A stretch of DNA of 64,000 bases, taken from Pseudomonadota bacterium. Its GTDB lineage: Bacteria; Pseudomonadota; Gammaproteobacteria; Xanthomonadales; Xanthomonadaceae. Under the pieces are notes generated by a model, which saw only the letters and a list, made by a program, of their open reading frames with translations, was not told the DNA's origin and did no database searches. Positions 17,260 through 25,438 of this stretch are shown here, one piece after another; the stretch's first letter is position 1; the number at the start of each line of letters is the position of its first letter. Location: contig JAEZYE010000044.1 in NCBI GenBank assembly GCA_023419315.1, positions 1-64,000 on the forward strand. The letters run 5' to 3'. A program made the position numbers and the translations under genes.

Positions 17260-18060
17260 ATGCAGAGGACCCGAACGTCAGACGGGGAAGGGGAAGGGGG
17301 GAAGAGTGTGACTGACGAACGGACCCCGATTTCAGCAAGCTCATTGGCGAGATTCATCGCCATGTTGTCTGCGCCGTACGGTTTTGCCATAGCGGCGTTC
17401 TACTTGTTCGCCTTCTGGAGCAAGGTCGGCATCAATCCCTATCAACATGCCAGTGCGGCTGAGCTGTTGGGTACGGCGATCGGAAGCCTCACATTGCTCG
17501 GTGTCTTCTCTGTATTCGGAGTCATCATCGGCCTATGGCTTGGCCAGAAGACACCCAACCTGAGCGAGAAATCGCTTAAGTACCTACCGCTTCTATTCAC
17601 AGCGAGCTTGATCGTAGCCATTGGACTCTGGGTCTGGCTACTAGTCATTGGCAACCCGCTGCACTGGATTCTTCTGGGCTTGGGCCTGAACTTCTTTACC
17701 GTCTTAGTGCTAGCCCAAAGTACATGGCTCAAACGATGGCTCCAGGAACCAAGCTTGGTTCTTGTCTTCGCACTGCTATTAGCCTACATACCGTGCGCCG
17801 TGACGTACTACGGTAAGAGCGAAGTCACCACACTCACAAGTGTGGAAAAAGGGCTGCACGTTGATCTTGCACTAAGCGAAATTGGTGCAGACGTTCCAGC
17901 GCCCGCACTGTATGTGGGACAGGTAGGAAGCACCAACGTGCTTTACAGCCCTCAGGCTCGACTCACCACACTAGTACCCAAAGACCGGCGGATCGCATAC
18001 CGAACTCCTGTGACCGTACAGGTGGAGCAAACAATACCGTCAACGCGGGCAGCCCCCTGA
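17260..18060 (+). CDS. Uncharacterised membrane protein, last gene of hxs operon
   Basis: This protein of up to 266 residues has about four transmembrane helices (GFAIAAFYLFAFW, LTLLGVFSVFGVIIGLWL, LFTASLIVAIGLWVWLLVI and the stretch after WILLG, then LVLVFALLLAYIPCAV). A soluble C-terminal domain of about 90 residues follows. The first ATG directly follows the previous stop; the ATG at 17362 would remove a charged leader and is a credible alternative start. The gene is more A/T-rich than the core genes. It ends eight bases before a dif-like site. Function unknown. Confidence 0.55.
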   Translation: MQRTRTSDGEGEGGKSVTDERTPISASSLARFIAMLSAPYGFAIAAFYLFAFWSKVGINPYQHASAAELLGTAIGSLTLLGVFSVFGVIIGLWLGQKTPNLSEKSLKYLPLLFTASLIVAIGLWVWLLVIGNPLHWILLGLGLNFFTVLVLAQSTWLKRWLQEPSLVLVFALLLAYIPCAVTYYGKSEVTTLTSVEKGLHVDLALSEIGADVPAPALYVGQVGSTNVLYSPQARLTTLVPKDRRIAYRTPVTVQVEQTIPSTRAAP

Positions 18061-18067
18061 CACCGGC

Positions 18068-18095
18068 TCCGTACATAAGGAGTGTTATGCGAAGT
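18068..18095 (+). other. dif-like XerCD site, left boundary of a short cassette
   Basis: The 28-bp arrangement is an 11-bp arm TCCGTACATAA, a 6-bp centre GGAGTG, and an 11-bp arm TTATGCGAAGT. The inner CATAA/TTATG bases with exactly six bases between them are the hallmark of XerC/XerD sites. The outer bases match the E. coli dif less well (6/11 and 8/11). It sits directly after the hxs operon and 1.55 kb before a better dif match. Confidence 0.45.
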
Positions 18096-18175
18096 AAGTT
18101 ATTGATTATATTGGACTTTAGTTCCGTTTGCAAGGTCGTTACTCCTTAAGCTCCCTGTACCGCCGGACGCGGTAA

Positions 18176-18192
18176 ACTAAGTTTTCCTTAGT
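18176..18192. promoter_or_regulatory. Inverted repeat ACTAAG-N5-CTTAGT upstream of BPSL0761-family gene
   Basis: Six-base perfect arms around TTTTC lie 16 bases before the start of the next gene, in an A/T-rich stretch likely to hold its promoter. This position suits an operator. No regulator is known. Confidence 0.3.
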
Positions 18193-18208
18193 CTTCTTGG
18201 TCCCGTAC

Positions 18209-18481
18209 ATGACCATGCCTGAAGAGCGAACCCGGAACGTACTGCAAGCCGGCGCGTTTCTGAAAGAGCTGGCCGCCAGCAAGGCCGTACCTAAGCAGGT
18301 GCGAGAGGAAGCGTACCGGCTGCTGCGGCATTACCCGACACTGAGCGACATTGAGGCCATTGCCCAGCACGAAGAAGAGCTCTGGCAGCGCACCGAATCA
18401 TTCTTTCGCACGCCGTATCTGACCAGCAAGATCGATCCTGACTGGTTTCGTGGCTATCCCCAAGGCCCGCACAGGCTCTGA
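18209..18481 (+). CDS. BPSL0761-family protein
   Basis: This 90-residue protein opens MTMPEERTRNVLQAGAFLKEL and contains VREEAYRLLRHYPTLSDIE, the hallmark of the BPSL0761 family of small proteins scattered on proteobacterial islands. No function is established. ATG 18209 is preferred because family members usually begin MTMP(D/E)ERTR; another ATG lies two codons later. It is separated by two bases from the SseB-family gene, so they likely form one unit. Confidence 0.75.
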   Translation: MTMPEERTRNVLQAGAFLKELAASKAVPKQVREEAYRLLRHYPTLSDIEAIAQHEEELWQRTESFFRTPYLTSKIDPDWFRGYPQGPHRL

Positions 18482-18483
18482 CC

Positions 18484-19239
18484 GTGACCCGGACACGTCA
18501 GCGTGCAGGCAGAGGGAGCCGGGCAGAACGGGAGTTGGAAGCTTGGCTGGAACGGTCACGCACCAATCCAGCCGAGGAACCGGCCTTCTTTCGGCGGTTG
18601 CTGGACGCTCTGGTCTACGTGCATGTGCCCGTCTCTGACGACTCAGGCAGGACCCGCCTAGTGCAACTCCGCCATCCCGACGGCTTCGATGCCATCCCGT
18701 TCTTTACCGGTTGGGAAAAGGCCCGGTTCGCGTCCTCATCGGCGGTGAAGATTGTGCAGGTGAGAGGGCGCGACCTTTTGGCCGGCACCAAGGGGGCGAC
18801 CCTGATGATGAACCCCAACGATGGAGGGGCGGTCTTATATCCGGAGGAGATCGCCTCCCTTTTGGACACTGGCTTCGTGGCTCGGATAGAGAAGACGCCT
18901 CACGCCCAGGTGCACGTCCGTCCGGCCCAAAGTGCGCCGGCGTGGCTTGGTCAACTCATTAGCGAGTGCCTCCAGGACGCCAGCTTTGTAACGGCGGCCT
19001 ATCTCCTGAATGCCTTTACATCGCCCACAGAAGATCAGCCAGGACTACTCATCTGGCTGGTGGCCGACCTAGCCTTTGCCGAACGGGCAGCCCGATTGGT
19101 GAGTACGGCTATTCAGTCCCGAGGCGCAGAACTGGACGTCGTGGTCGACTTGGCGGTCCACGATGCCCGCCAACCATTGCCCGAACACCTGGCTGATCCC
19201 AAGATCCGTCCCATCTTCTCCAGGTACAGTCCGACCTAA
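18484..19239 (+). CDS. SseB-family protein
   Basis: This 251-residue protein begins at GTG. The N-terminal half (about 20-130) matches the SseB domain: FFRRLLDALVYVHVPV, IPFFTGWEKAR and TLMMNPNDGGAVLYPEEIASLL. The C-terminal half resembles the SseB C-terminal domain (VTAAYLLNAF, QPGLLIWLVAD, IFSRY). E. coli SseB was named for serine sensitivity, but its biochemical role is unclear. It is also found in mobile and secretion-associated contexts. Here it lies between two dif-like sites. Confidence 0.8.
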   Translation: MTRTRQRAGRGSRAERELEAWLERSRTNPAEEPAFFRRLLDALVYVHVPVSDDSGRTRLVQLRHPDGFDAIPFFTGWEKARFASSSAVKIVQVRGRDLLAGTKGATLMMNPNDGGAVLYPEEIASLLDTGFVARIEKTPHAQVHVRPAQSAPAWLGQLISECLQDASFVTAAYLLNAFTSPTEDQPGLLIWLVADLAFAERAARLVSTAIQSRGAELDVVVDLAVHDARQPLPEHLADPKIRPIFSRYSPT

Positions 19240-19259
19240 GCACCTGTTTCTCAACGTAG

Positions 19260-19430
19260 ATGACACGAGAAGAAGAACTATTGGCTTTGCTGCCGGAGCT
19301 GTCCGCGGCAGAGAAGGAGCGTCGGACCCGCGAGGGCTTGGCCGACGTCGACGCTGGGCGGACGATCCCGCACGAGGAACTGTTGCAATGGGTAAGGCGG
19401 CTGAAGAAACGTTCTACTGCGTCGAGTTGA
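19260..19430 (+). CDS. Orphan antitoxin-like small protein
   Basis: A 56-residue ORF opens MTREEELLALLPELSAAEKERR and contains EGLADVDAGRTIPHEELLQWVRRL. The GLADVDAGR-IPHEE phrase is the usual end of RelB/ParD-type antitoxins and related addiction-module proteins. It starts 20 bases after the SseB-family stop. No toxin gene follows, so it is either an orphan remnant or has another role. The coding call rests on the motif and frame, since no strong ribosome site is visible. Confidence 0.6.
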   Translation: MTREEELLALLPELSAAEKERRTREGLADVDAGRTIPHEELLQWVRRLKKRSTASS

Positions 19431-19757
19431 CCGCTTTTTTCTGCGTTGGTAGCGAGATCATCCGAAATTGTTTGCATTGGTTTCCGACCAAGCAGAATTG
19501 TCCGCGTCGAAGGACAGAATCTTTGCGTCGGCGATCCCAGAATGTCTGCGATGAACAGCGGCAATCAGGAGAAGGAGCCAGTACCAACTAAAGGCCGCAT
19601 GACGCCCAGCACACTATTTCGCATAATGCCTATTATGTTCATAAAGAGCGCCCCGGCCTTCACTCCATTCGATGGGCTTTCAGTAGTTGGGGTTCTTGCG
19701 GGCATGGCGTGCCTTTTGGTTTCGCCATTCAGAGCCGAGCTCGCTGGTTGCCCGGAC
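19431..19757. other. Gene-poor boundary stretch between island and chromosome
   Basis: These 327 bases hold no gene I can support. Short open frames on both strands have no recognisable domains. The stretch contains the dif-like site at 19616-19643 and ends at the convergent end of the lacI-type gene. It is best read as the junction between accessory and core DNA. Confidence 0.5.
19616..19643 (+). other. dif: dif-like XerCD recombination site at island/chromosome junction
   Basis: The left arm ATTTCGCATAA agrees with the XerC half of gammaproteobacterial dif sites (inner GCATAA exact). The centre TGCCTA is six bases, as required. The right arm TTATGTTCATA matches the XerD half TTATGTTAAAT at eight of eleven positions, including all seven inner bases. 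It lies just before the first core-looking gene. It may be the chromosomal dif, a hybrid dif left by an element that integrates through XerCD, or a plasmid-type dif site. Which of these applies cannot be told from this window. Confidence 0.65.
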
Positions 19758-20774
19758 TTATCCCGAACGCGCGGCAGTAGACCCACGCAGCATCAAGCCG
19801 AAGGCCAGCGTCTGCTGATGCTGCACGCGTGCGCCATCCGCGCCATCAATGATGGCGAGCAACAGGTTCACCGCGCGGATGCCGATCTCGCGCATGGGTT
19901 GGCTGATGGTGGTGAGGGGCGGATTGAGGTAGCGGGATGAGGCCAGGTCGTCGAAGCCGACGATCGAAAATTCGTGTGGCACGCTCTTGCCGACTTCCCG
20001 GCAGGCAGCGAGTACGCCGAGGGCCATCTGGTCGCTGAAGCAGAACGCAGCGGTCGGAGTATCAGCGCCCTGCCCCAGCAATTTCATGCCGGCGGTGTAG
20101 CCGGACTCCACGGAGAAATCGCCCGGCACCAGTGTCAGCTGGCGCAGGTGGCCGCGTGCCTTGGCCGCGAGCTTCGCTCCGTCGAGGCGTTGTTGATGCA
20201 AGGGATTGTCCGGCGGGCCGCCGACCACCGCGATGCATTCGTGCCCCAGGTCGTACAGATGTTCCATCGCGGCGCGCGCGGCCGCGGCGTTGTCGATATG
20301 CACGCTGGGAATGCCCAGCGCGGGATCGAATTCGCAGCCATTGACGACCGGCGCGTGCGGACCCAACTGCTTGACGATTCCGCATGCGGTCGGAGGCAGC
20401 CGGTGTCCCAGAACGATCAGGCCGTCGGCCTCGTTGCGGCGAAGCATTTGCGCGTAACGCTCCTCGCGATCGGGCTGATGCTGCGTATCGCCCAGCAGCA
20501 CCGCATAGTCGGCTGCCTGCGCGGCTTCTTCCGCGCCTTGCAGGATCTTCGCGAAGAACGGATTGGCGATGTCCGGCACCGTGACCAGAATCTTGCCGCT
20601 GCGCTGGGTCTTGAGCGTCCTGGCGACGGTGTTCGGGATGTAGCCCAGTGCGGCCGCTGCCTGCTCGATGCGCACGCGGGTTGCAGGCAGTACTTTCTCC
20701 GGCCGCGAGAGCGCGCGCGACACCGTTCCTGCGGAGACGCCCACATGCCTTGCGATGTCGTAGATCGTTGCCAT
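19758..20774 (-). CDS. LacI-family transcriptional regulator
   Basis: This 338-residue regulator has an N-terminal LacI helix-turn-helix (MATIYDIARHVGVSAGTVSRALSRP), hinge helix region and periplasmic-binding-like ligand domain (FFAKILQGAEEAAQAADYAVLLG, and GFDDLASSRYLNPPLTTI near the end). ATG 20774 is chosen because it gives the standard LacI start; an upstream ATG adds ten unlikely residues. It is divergent from the sugar operon, with the palindrome GATGCAATCGATTGCATC between them. The same core occurs before the convergent second operon, so it likely represses both until a sugar-derived inducer binds. Confidence 0.9.
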   Translation of the reverse strand: MATIYDIARHVGVSAGTVSRALSRPEKVLPATRVRIEQAAAALGYIPNTVARTLKTQRSGKILVTVPDIANPFFAKILQGAEEAAQAADYAVLLGDTQHQPDREERYAQMLRRNEADGLIVLGHRLPPTACGIVKQLGPHAPVVNGCEFDPALGIPSVHIDNAAAARAAMEHLYDLGHECIAVVGGPPDNPLHQQRLDGAKLAAKARGHLRQLTLVPGDFSVESGYTAGMKLLGQGADTPTAAFCFSDQMALGVLAACREVGKSVPHEFSIVGFDDLASSRYLNPPLTTISQPMREIGIRAVNLLLAIIDGADGARVQHQQTLAFGLMLRGSTAARSG

Positions 20775-20835
20775 GTCAGCGGTGGCCGCCCCGACGCGCT
20801 GCACAACGCGTTCGCGAATTGCCCCATGCTAGGAT

Positions 20836-20853
20836 GATGCAATCGATTGCATC
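20836..20853. promoter_or_regulatory. LacI-type operator, left operon
   Basis: GATGCAATCGATTGCATC is an 18-bp perfect palindrome with the central CG typical of LacI-family operators. It lies between the divergent regulator and the TIM-barrel gene, 13 bases before the latter's GTG start. Its 14-bp core recurs exactly at 29567-29580. Confidence 0.75.
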
Positions 20854-20866
20854 AAGGCCGATTGCC

Positions 20867-21919
20867 GTGAAGACACTCAAGGGTCCCGCGCTTTTCCTGG
20901 CGCAGTTCATCGGTGGCAAGCCTCCTTTCAATCGGTTGGACACGTTGGCCGAATGGGCCGCAGGGCTTGGCTATTCTGGCGTACAAGTGCCTACCAGCGC
21001 GCCTGGTGTCTTCGATCTGGCGCAGGCATCCCGGAGCCAGGCGTACTGCGACGACATCGTCGATACGCTGGCGCGGCACGGTATCCAGATCACCGAGCTG
21101 TCCACCCACCTGCAAGGCCAACTGGTGGCCGTGCACCCGGCTTATGACCCGCTGTTCGATGGATTTGCTCCGCCGGAAGTGCGTGGCAATCCCGCTGCGC
21201 GGCAGACGTGGGCGGTCGAACAGATGCGGATGGCGGCCCAGGCCAGCCAGCGCCTCGGGCTGAGCGCGCACGCGACGTTCTCCGGCGCACTGGCCTGGCC
21301 GTATTTCTATCCGTGGCCACAGCGGCCGCCGGGCCTGGTGGAAGAAGCCTTCGCCGAACTCGGGCGCCGCTGGCGTCCCATCCTGGATGCGTTCGACGAT
21401 TGCGGCGTGGACCTGTGCTACGAAATCCATCCGGGTGAAGACTTGCACGATGGCGCCACCTTCGAGCGCTTCCTCGATGCAGTGGATCACCATCCGCGCG
21501 CGAAGATTCTCTACGACCCGAGCCATTTGCTGTTGCAGCAGATGGACTATCTCGGCTTCATCGATCGCTATCACGCGCGTATCGGCATCTTTCACGTCAA
21601 GGATGCCGAGTACCGCGCCAGTGCACGCAGCGGCGTCTACGGCGGCTACGAGAACTGGATTGATCGTCCCGGGCGTTTCCGCTCGCTGGGCGATGGACAG
21701 ATCGACTTCAAGGCGATCTTTTCGAGAATGGCGCAGTACGACTTCCCTGGCTGGGCCGTGCTGGAGTGGGAGTGCTGCCTGAAGCATCCGGAAGATGGCG
21801 CGCGTGAAGGCGCGGCCTTCATTCGCGAGCACCTGATTCGCGTGACCGAGCGCGCCTTCGACGACTTCGCCGACAGCGGCGCGGATGTGGGAAGACTGCG
21901 CGGCATGCTGGGAATTTGA
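20867..21919 (+). CDS. Sugar phosphate isomerase/epimerase-like TIM-barrel protein
   Basis: This 350-residue AP_endonuc_2/xylose-isomerase-like TIM barrel carries the metal-site acidic and histidine residues expected of the family: VDLCYEIHPGEDLHDG, ILYDPSHLLLQ and IFHVKDAEY. No signal peptide is present, so it acts in the cytosol, probably isomerising a keto-sugar or polyol. GTG 20867 is chosen because VKTLKGPALFLAQFIGG matches the usual family start and AAGG lies before it. The in-frame ATG at 20834 would put the operator inside the coding region. First gene of the left operon. Confidence 0.85.
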   Translation: MKTLKGPALFLAQFIGGKPPFNRLDTLAEWAAGLGYSGVQVPTSAPGVFDLAQASRSQAYCDDIVDTLARHGIQITELSTHLQGQLVAVHPAYDPLFDGFAPPEVRGNPAARQTWAVEQMRMAAQASQRLGLSAHATFSGALAWPYFYPWPQRPPGLVEEAFAELGRRWRPILDAFDDCGVDLCYEIHPGEDLHDGATFERFLDAVDHHPRAKILYDPSHLLLQQMDYLGFIDRYHARIGIFHVKDAEYRASARSGVYGGYENWIDRPGRFRSLGDGQIDFKAIFSRMAQYDFPGWAVLEWECCLKHPEDGAREGAAFIREHLIRVTERAFDDFADSGADVGRLRGMLGI

Positions 21920-21946
21920 ACGAACACCGACCTGGGAGGGGAAGTC

Positions 21947-23173
21947 ATGACGTTCACCATGTCGCGCCTGAGCGCGATGATGTTCCTGCAGTTCTTCATC
22001 TGGGGGGCGTGGTTCGTCACCCTGGGCACGTACCTGGTGCAAGGCCCGTTGCAGGCGAGCGCAAGCCAGGTCGCCACGGCGTTCCTGAGCCAATCGATTG
22101 GCGCCATCGTCGCGCCGTTCCTGGTCGGACTGATCGCCGATCGCTACTTCGCCGCGCAACGCATCCTCGCGGTATTGCATCTGGCGGGCGCGGTGTTGAT
22201 GTGGCTGGCGTCCACGGCAAAAAGCTTCGATGCGTTCGCCGCGTACGTGATCGTCTACATGCTGTTGTTCATGCCGACGCTGGCCTTGGCCAACAGCGTG
22301 GCGATGCGGCATATGCAGTCGCCCGAAAAGCAGTTCCCGCCTGTTCGGGTGGCCGGCAGCATCGGCTGGATTGTGGCCGGCGTGCTGATCGGGTGGCTGG
22401 GCTGGGAACAGGCGCACCGGCTGGAGCTCACGTTCCGCATGGCCGCGGCCGCCTCGCTGATGCTGGGACTGTACGCGTTCACCCTGCCCCACACGCCACC
22501 GCTGGCCCGGCAGCGCGACGCATCGCTGGGACAGATCCTCGGGCTGGATGCGCTGCGCCTGCTGAAGTCGCGCTCATATCTCGTGTTCTTCCTGGCTTCG
22601 ATCGCCATCTGCATCCCGTTGTCGTTCTACTACAACTTCACCAATCCCTATCTCAATGATCTGGGTGTGCGCGGCGCGGCCGGCCTGCAATCGCTGGGCC
22701 AGGTGTCCGAAGTGCTGTTGATGCTGGCGATGCCGTTCCTGTTCGCGCGGCTGGGCGTCAAGACCATGCTGGCGGTGGGCATGGCGGCCTGGGTGCTGCG
22801 TTACGGGATGTTCGCCTATGGCGATGCCGGCAGCGGCTTCGCGTTGCTGGTGATCGGCATCGTGCTGCATGGCATCTGCTACGACTTCTTCTTCGTCACC
22901 GGCCAGATCTACACCGACGCACATGCGGGTCCCGCGGCGCGCAGCAGTGCGCAGGGTTTCATCACGCTGGCGACGTATGGCGTGGGCATGTTGATCGGCA
23001 CCTTCCTGTCGGGCGCGGTGGTGGAGCACTACACCACTGCGGCGGGCCCGGACTGGCAGCAGATCTGGTTGTTCCCTGCCGGCGTGGCGCTGGTCGTGCT
23101 GGTGGCGTTCCTGTTGCTGTTCCGCGAACGGCCGGCCTCCGCCGTTGCGCCTTCCACTTCTTCCGCGAACTGA
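21947..23173 (+). CDS. MFS permease, nucleoside:H+ symporter-like
   Basis: This 408-residue major-facilitator protein has twelve predicted membrane helices and opens MSRLSAMMFLQFFIWGAWFVTLGTYL, typical of the NupG/nucleoside:H+ symporter group. Members linked to sugar clusters are thought to import sugars or their oxidised derivatives. A GGGAGGGGAAG ribosome site precedes the ATG. It lies 27 bases after the isomerase-like gene and 12 bases before the oxidoreductase gene. In this context it likely imports the product of the periplasmic enzymes; the substrate is inferred. Confidence 0.85.
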   Translation: MTFTMSRLSAMMFLQFFIWGAWFVTLGTYLVQGPLQASASQVATAFLSQSIGAIVAPFLVGLIADRYFAAQRILAVLHLAGAVLMWLASTAKSFDAFAAYVIVYMLLFMPTLALANSVAMRHMQSPEKQFPPVRVAGSIGWIVAGVLIGWLGWEQAHRLELTFRMAAAASLMLGLYAFTLPHTPPLARQRDASLGQILGLDALRLLKSRSYLVFFLASIAICIPLSFYYNFTNPYLNDLGVRGAAGLQSLGQVSEVLLMLAMPFLFARLGVKTMLAVGMAAWVLRYGMFAYGDAGSGFALLVIGIVLHGICYDFFFVTGQIYTDAHAGPAARSSAQGFITLATYGVGMLIGTFLSGAVVEHYTTAAGPDWQQIWLFPAGVALVVLVAFLLLFRERPASAVAPSTSSAN

Positions 23174-23185
23174 GGAACCGGAGCG

Positions 23186-24310
23186 ATGAGCAAGCTGGGA
23201 GCCGCTATCGTCGGCACGGGAATGATCGGCGCCGTGCATCGTCGCGCGGCGTTGCTGGCCGGCGCCATCGTCCGTGGCGTAAGTGCGTCTTCGCCGGAAC
23301 GTGCCGCGGACGTGGCGCGGGACTGGGACGTGCCGCGCGCGTATCGCGATATCGAAGAAGTCCTCGCCGATCCGCAGGTGCAGGTGGTGCACGTGTGCAC
23401 GCCCAACCATCTGCATCGCGCGATGGCGCAAGCGGCGCTGGAAGCGGGCAAGCACGTCATCTGCGAAAAGCCGCTGGCCACGACGCTGGAAGACGCGCAG
23501 GCCCTTGCCGCACTCGCCGCCTCCAGCGGCCAGGTGGCCACGGTGCCGTTCGTGTACCGCTATCACCCGGTCGTGCGTGAAGCGCGCGCACGCATTGCGC
23601 AGGGCGAACTGGGTCCACTGCGGCTCATCCACGGCAGCTATCTGCAGGATTGGCTGCTGGATCCGGCCAGCAACAACTGGCGTGTTGATCCGGTACTTGG
23701 CGGCGCATCCCGCGTGTTCGCCGACATCGGTTCGCACTGGTGCGATCTGGTGGAATGGGTCAGCGGAGAACGCTTCGTCGAAGTCAGCGCCGCTTTCGAA
23801 ACCGTGATTGCGCAACGGGCCGCAGCAACGGGATTGAGTTTCGCCACACCGGCGGCGGGCGGCGCGATGCAATCGGTGTCCAGCGAAGATGTGGCCGCCG
23901 CCCTGTTCAAGACCGGCAACGGCACGCTGGCTTCGCTCACCGTCAGCCAGGTATCGGCCGGACGCCGCAATCGCCTGTGGTTCGAAATCGACGGCGCGCA
24001 GGCTGCGGTGGCGTTCGATCAGGAGGACAGCGAACGGCTCTGGATTGGCCTGCCCGATCAACGCGAGGAAATTTTCGTGCGCGGACCGGGCGCGGGCAGC
24101 GCCGAACAACGCCGGCTTTCGGTGTTGCCGCCCGGCCACGCGCAGGGCTATGGCAACTGTTTCGATGCGTTTGTCGCCGACACCTATCGCGCCATCGTCA
24201 CCGAGCGGCCTGAAGGATTGCCGACGTTCGAGGATGGACTGCGTTCGGCGCTCATCGTCGACCGTGTCATCGCCTCGGCCAGGTCCCGTGCCTGGACGCC
24301 CATCCCCTGA
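23186..24310 (+). CDS. Gfo/Idh/MocA-family oxidoreductase
   Basis: This 374-residue NAD(P)-dependent oxidoreductase has a Rossmann loop at the N-terminus (AAIVGTGMIGAVHRRA), the family motif CEKPLATTLEDAQAL with its catalytic-type lysine, and the active-site region DIGSHWCDLVEW. There is no export signal. Relatives oxidise or reduce sugar C3 hydroxyls, which suits a 3-keto-sugar route in which the imported ketone is reduced or rearranged. Third gene of the left operon. Confidence 0.9.
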   Translation: MSKLGAAIVGTGMIGAVHRRAALLAGAIVRGVSASSPERAADVARDWDVPRAYRDIEEVLADPQVQVVHVCTPNHLHRAMAQAALEAGKHVICEKPLATTLEDAQALAALAASSGQVATVPFVYRYHPVVREARARIAQGELGPLRLIHGSYLQDWLLDPASNNWRVDPVLGGASRVFADIGSHWCDLVEWVSGERFVEVSAAFETVIAQRAAATGLSFATPAAGGAMQSVSSEDVAAALFKTGNGTLASLTVSQVSAGRRNRLWFEIDGAQAAVAFDQEDSERLWIGLPDQREEIFVRGPGAGSAEQRRLSVLPPGHAQGYGNCFDAFVADTYRAIVTERPEGLPTFEDGLRSALIVDRVIASARSRAWTPIP

Positions 24311-24374
24311 TCATTCGCGCCGCTGGATTCGCGCTCTTCTTCCCGTCCGCAGGCATCTGAACTTCGAGGACATC

Positions 24375-25229
24375 ATGACCATCACGCCATTGCGTCGAAT
24401 CGCGACCGCCACGCTGTTGTTGCTGTCCGCCCTGCCCGGCTTCGCGAAGGATGCCGAAACCCCGGGCAAGCCCGTCGCCGTGCAGATGTACACGCTTCGC
24501 CACGTGGCTTCGCTCGATGAACAATTGAAGATCGTGCATGACGCGGGCGTTCACGCCGTGGAAACGGTAGGCACCCAGAACACCAGTGCTGCGGAGCTGA
24601 AGCAGCTGTTGGACAAGTATTCGATCAAGGTCATCTCCAGCCACGTGCAACTGGCCGATCTGCGGGCCGATCTGGATCGCGTGCTGACCTTCAACCAGGC
24701 GATCGGCAACACCGTGCTGGTGGTTCCGTATCTGGATGAAAAGGAAAGACCTACGGACGCGGCCGGCTGGACGGCGCTGGGAGAAGAACTGTCCGGTATT
24801 TCGAAGCAGGTTCGGGCCAAGGGCATGACGCTGGCCTATCACAACCACGATTTCGAGCTGGTCGATTTCGCCGGCAAGACCGGACTGGATTTGCTGTTCG
24901 AAGCGGCCGGCCCGGAATTGAAGACCGAACTGGATCTCGCCTGGGTGTCACGCGCCGGACTCGATCCGGTGGCGACGCTGGGCAAGTTTCGGGGACGCCT
25001 GTTCGCGGTGCACGCCAAGGACAATGCACCGAAGGGCGAGGCACGGGACGAAGGTGGCTTCGCCGCCCTCGGGCAGGGTGTGCTGGACTGGGCGTCGATT
25101 CTTCCCGCCGCTCAGGATGCAGGCGTGCAGTGGTACATCATCGAGCATGACCAACCGCGGGATCCTGCCGCGGTCATCAAAGCCGGTGCGCTCTATCTCG
25201 ACAAGCACTTGCCTGCAGCAGCGCGCTGA
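24375..25229 (+). CDS. Exported sugar isomerase/epimerase-like TIM-barrel protein
   Basis: This 284-residue protein has a cleavable signal peptide (IATATLLLLSALPGFAKD) followed by an AP_endonuc_2-type barrel: TLRHVASLDEQLKIVHDAGVHAVE, AYHNHDFELVDF, TELDLAWVSRAG and HAKDNAP. Acidic and histidine residues of the metal site are present. The export signal puts it in the periplasm, where the glucoside oxidation enzymes of the opposite operon also act. Related proteins in 3-keto-glycoside pathways act as hydratase/lyase on the oxidised sugar. ATG 24375 has GAGGA before it. Last gene of the left operon. Confidence 0.85.
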   Translation: MTITPLRRIATATLLLLSALPGFAKDAETPGKPVAVQMYTLRHVASLDEQLKIVHDAGVHAVETVGTQNTSAAELKQLLDKYSIKVISSHVQLADLRADLDRVLTFNQAIGNTVLVVPYLDEKERPTDAAGWTALGEELSGISKQVRAKGMTLAYHNHDFELVDFAGKTGLDLLFEAAGPELKTELDLAWVSRAGLDPVATLGKFRGRLFAVHAKDNAPKGEARDEGGFAALGQGVLDWASILPAAQDAGVQWYIIEHDQPRDPAAVIKAGALYLDKHLPAAAR

Positions 25230-25438
25230 ATCAGCGGCGCCATCCCGCACGAAAACCTGATCGATTGCAGGCGCCCTCTCCACGCTCGGCGACGCGGGTG
25301 CGGCGGGATGAAACAGTTCAAGGAATGGATGGCGAAGGGCGGCACTTTGATGCCGCTCCTGGGCCACTTCCGGAAAAGGACATCGACGCTCCCATTGCCG
25401 TTCTCAGGCAACGGGCAATACAACGCGGCACGCGCGAG

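Noticed and set aside
19446..19940. 164-codon open frame on + at the island edge
   Set aside because: It runs into the minus-strand lacI-type gene, includes the dif-like site and has no recognisable domain.
22089..22102. GCCAATCGATTGGC palindrome as a third LacI operator
   Set aside because: It shares only the CAATCGATTG core, differs in the flanks, and lies inside the MFS permease coding region where the codons explain it.
25259..25270. ATCGATTGCA half-site between the convergent sugar operons
   Set aside because: Only one half of the palindrome is present and there is no promoter to control at a convergent junction.
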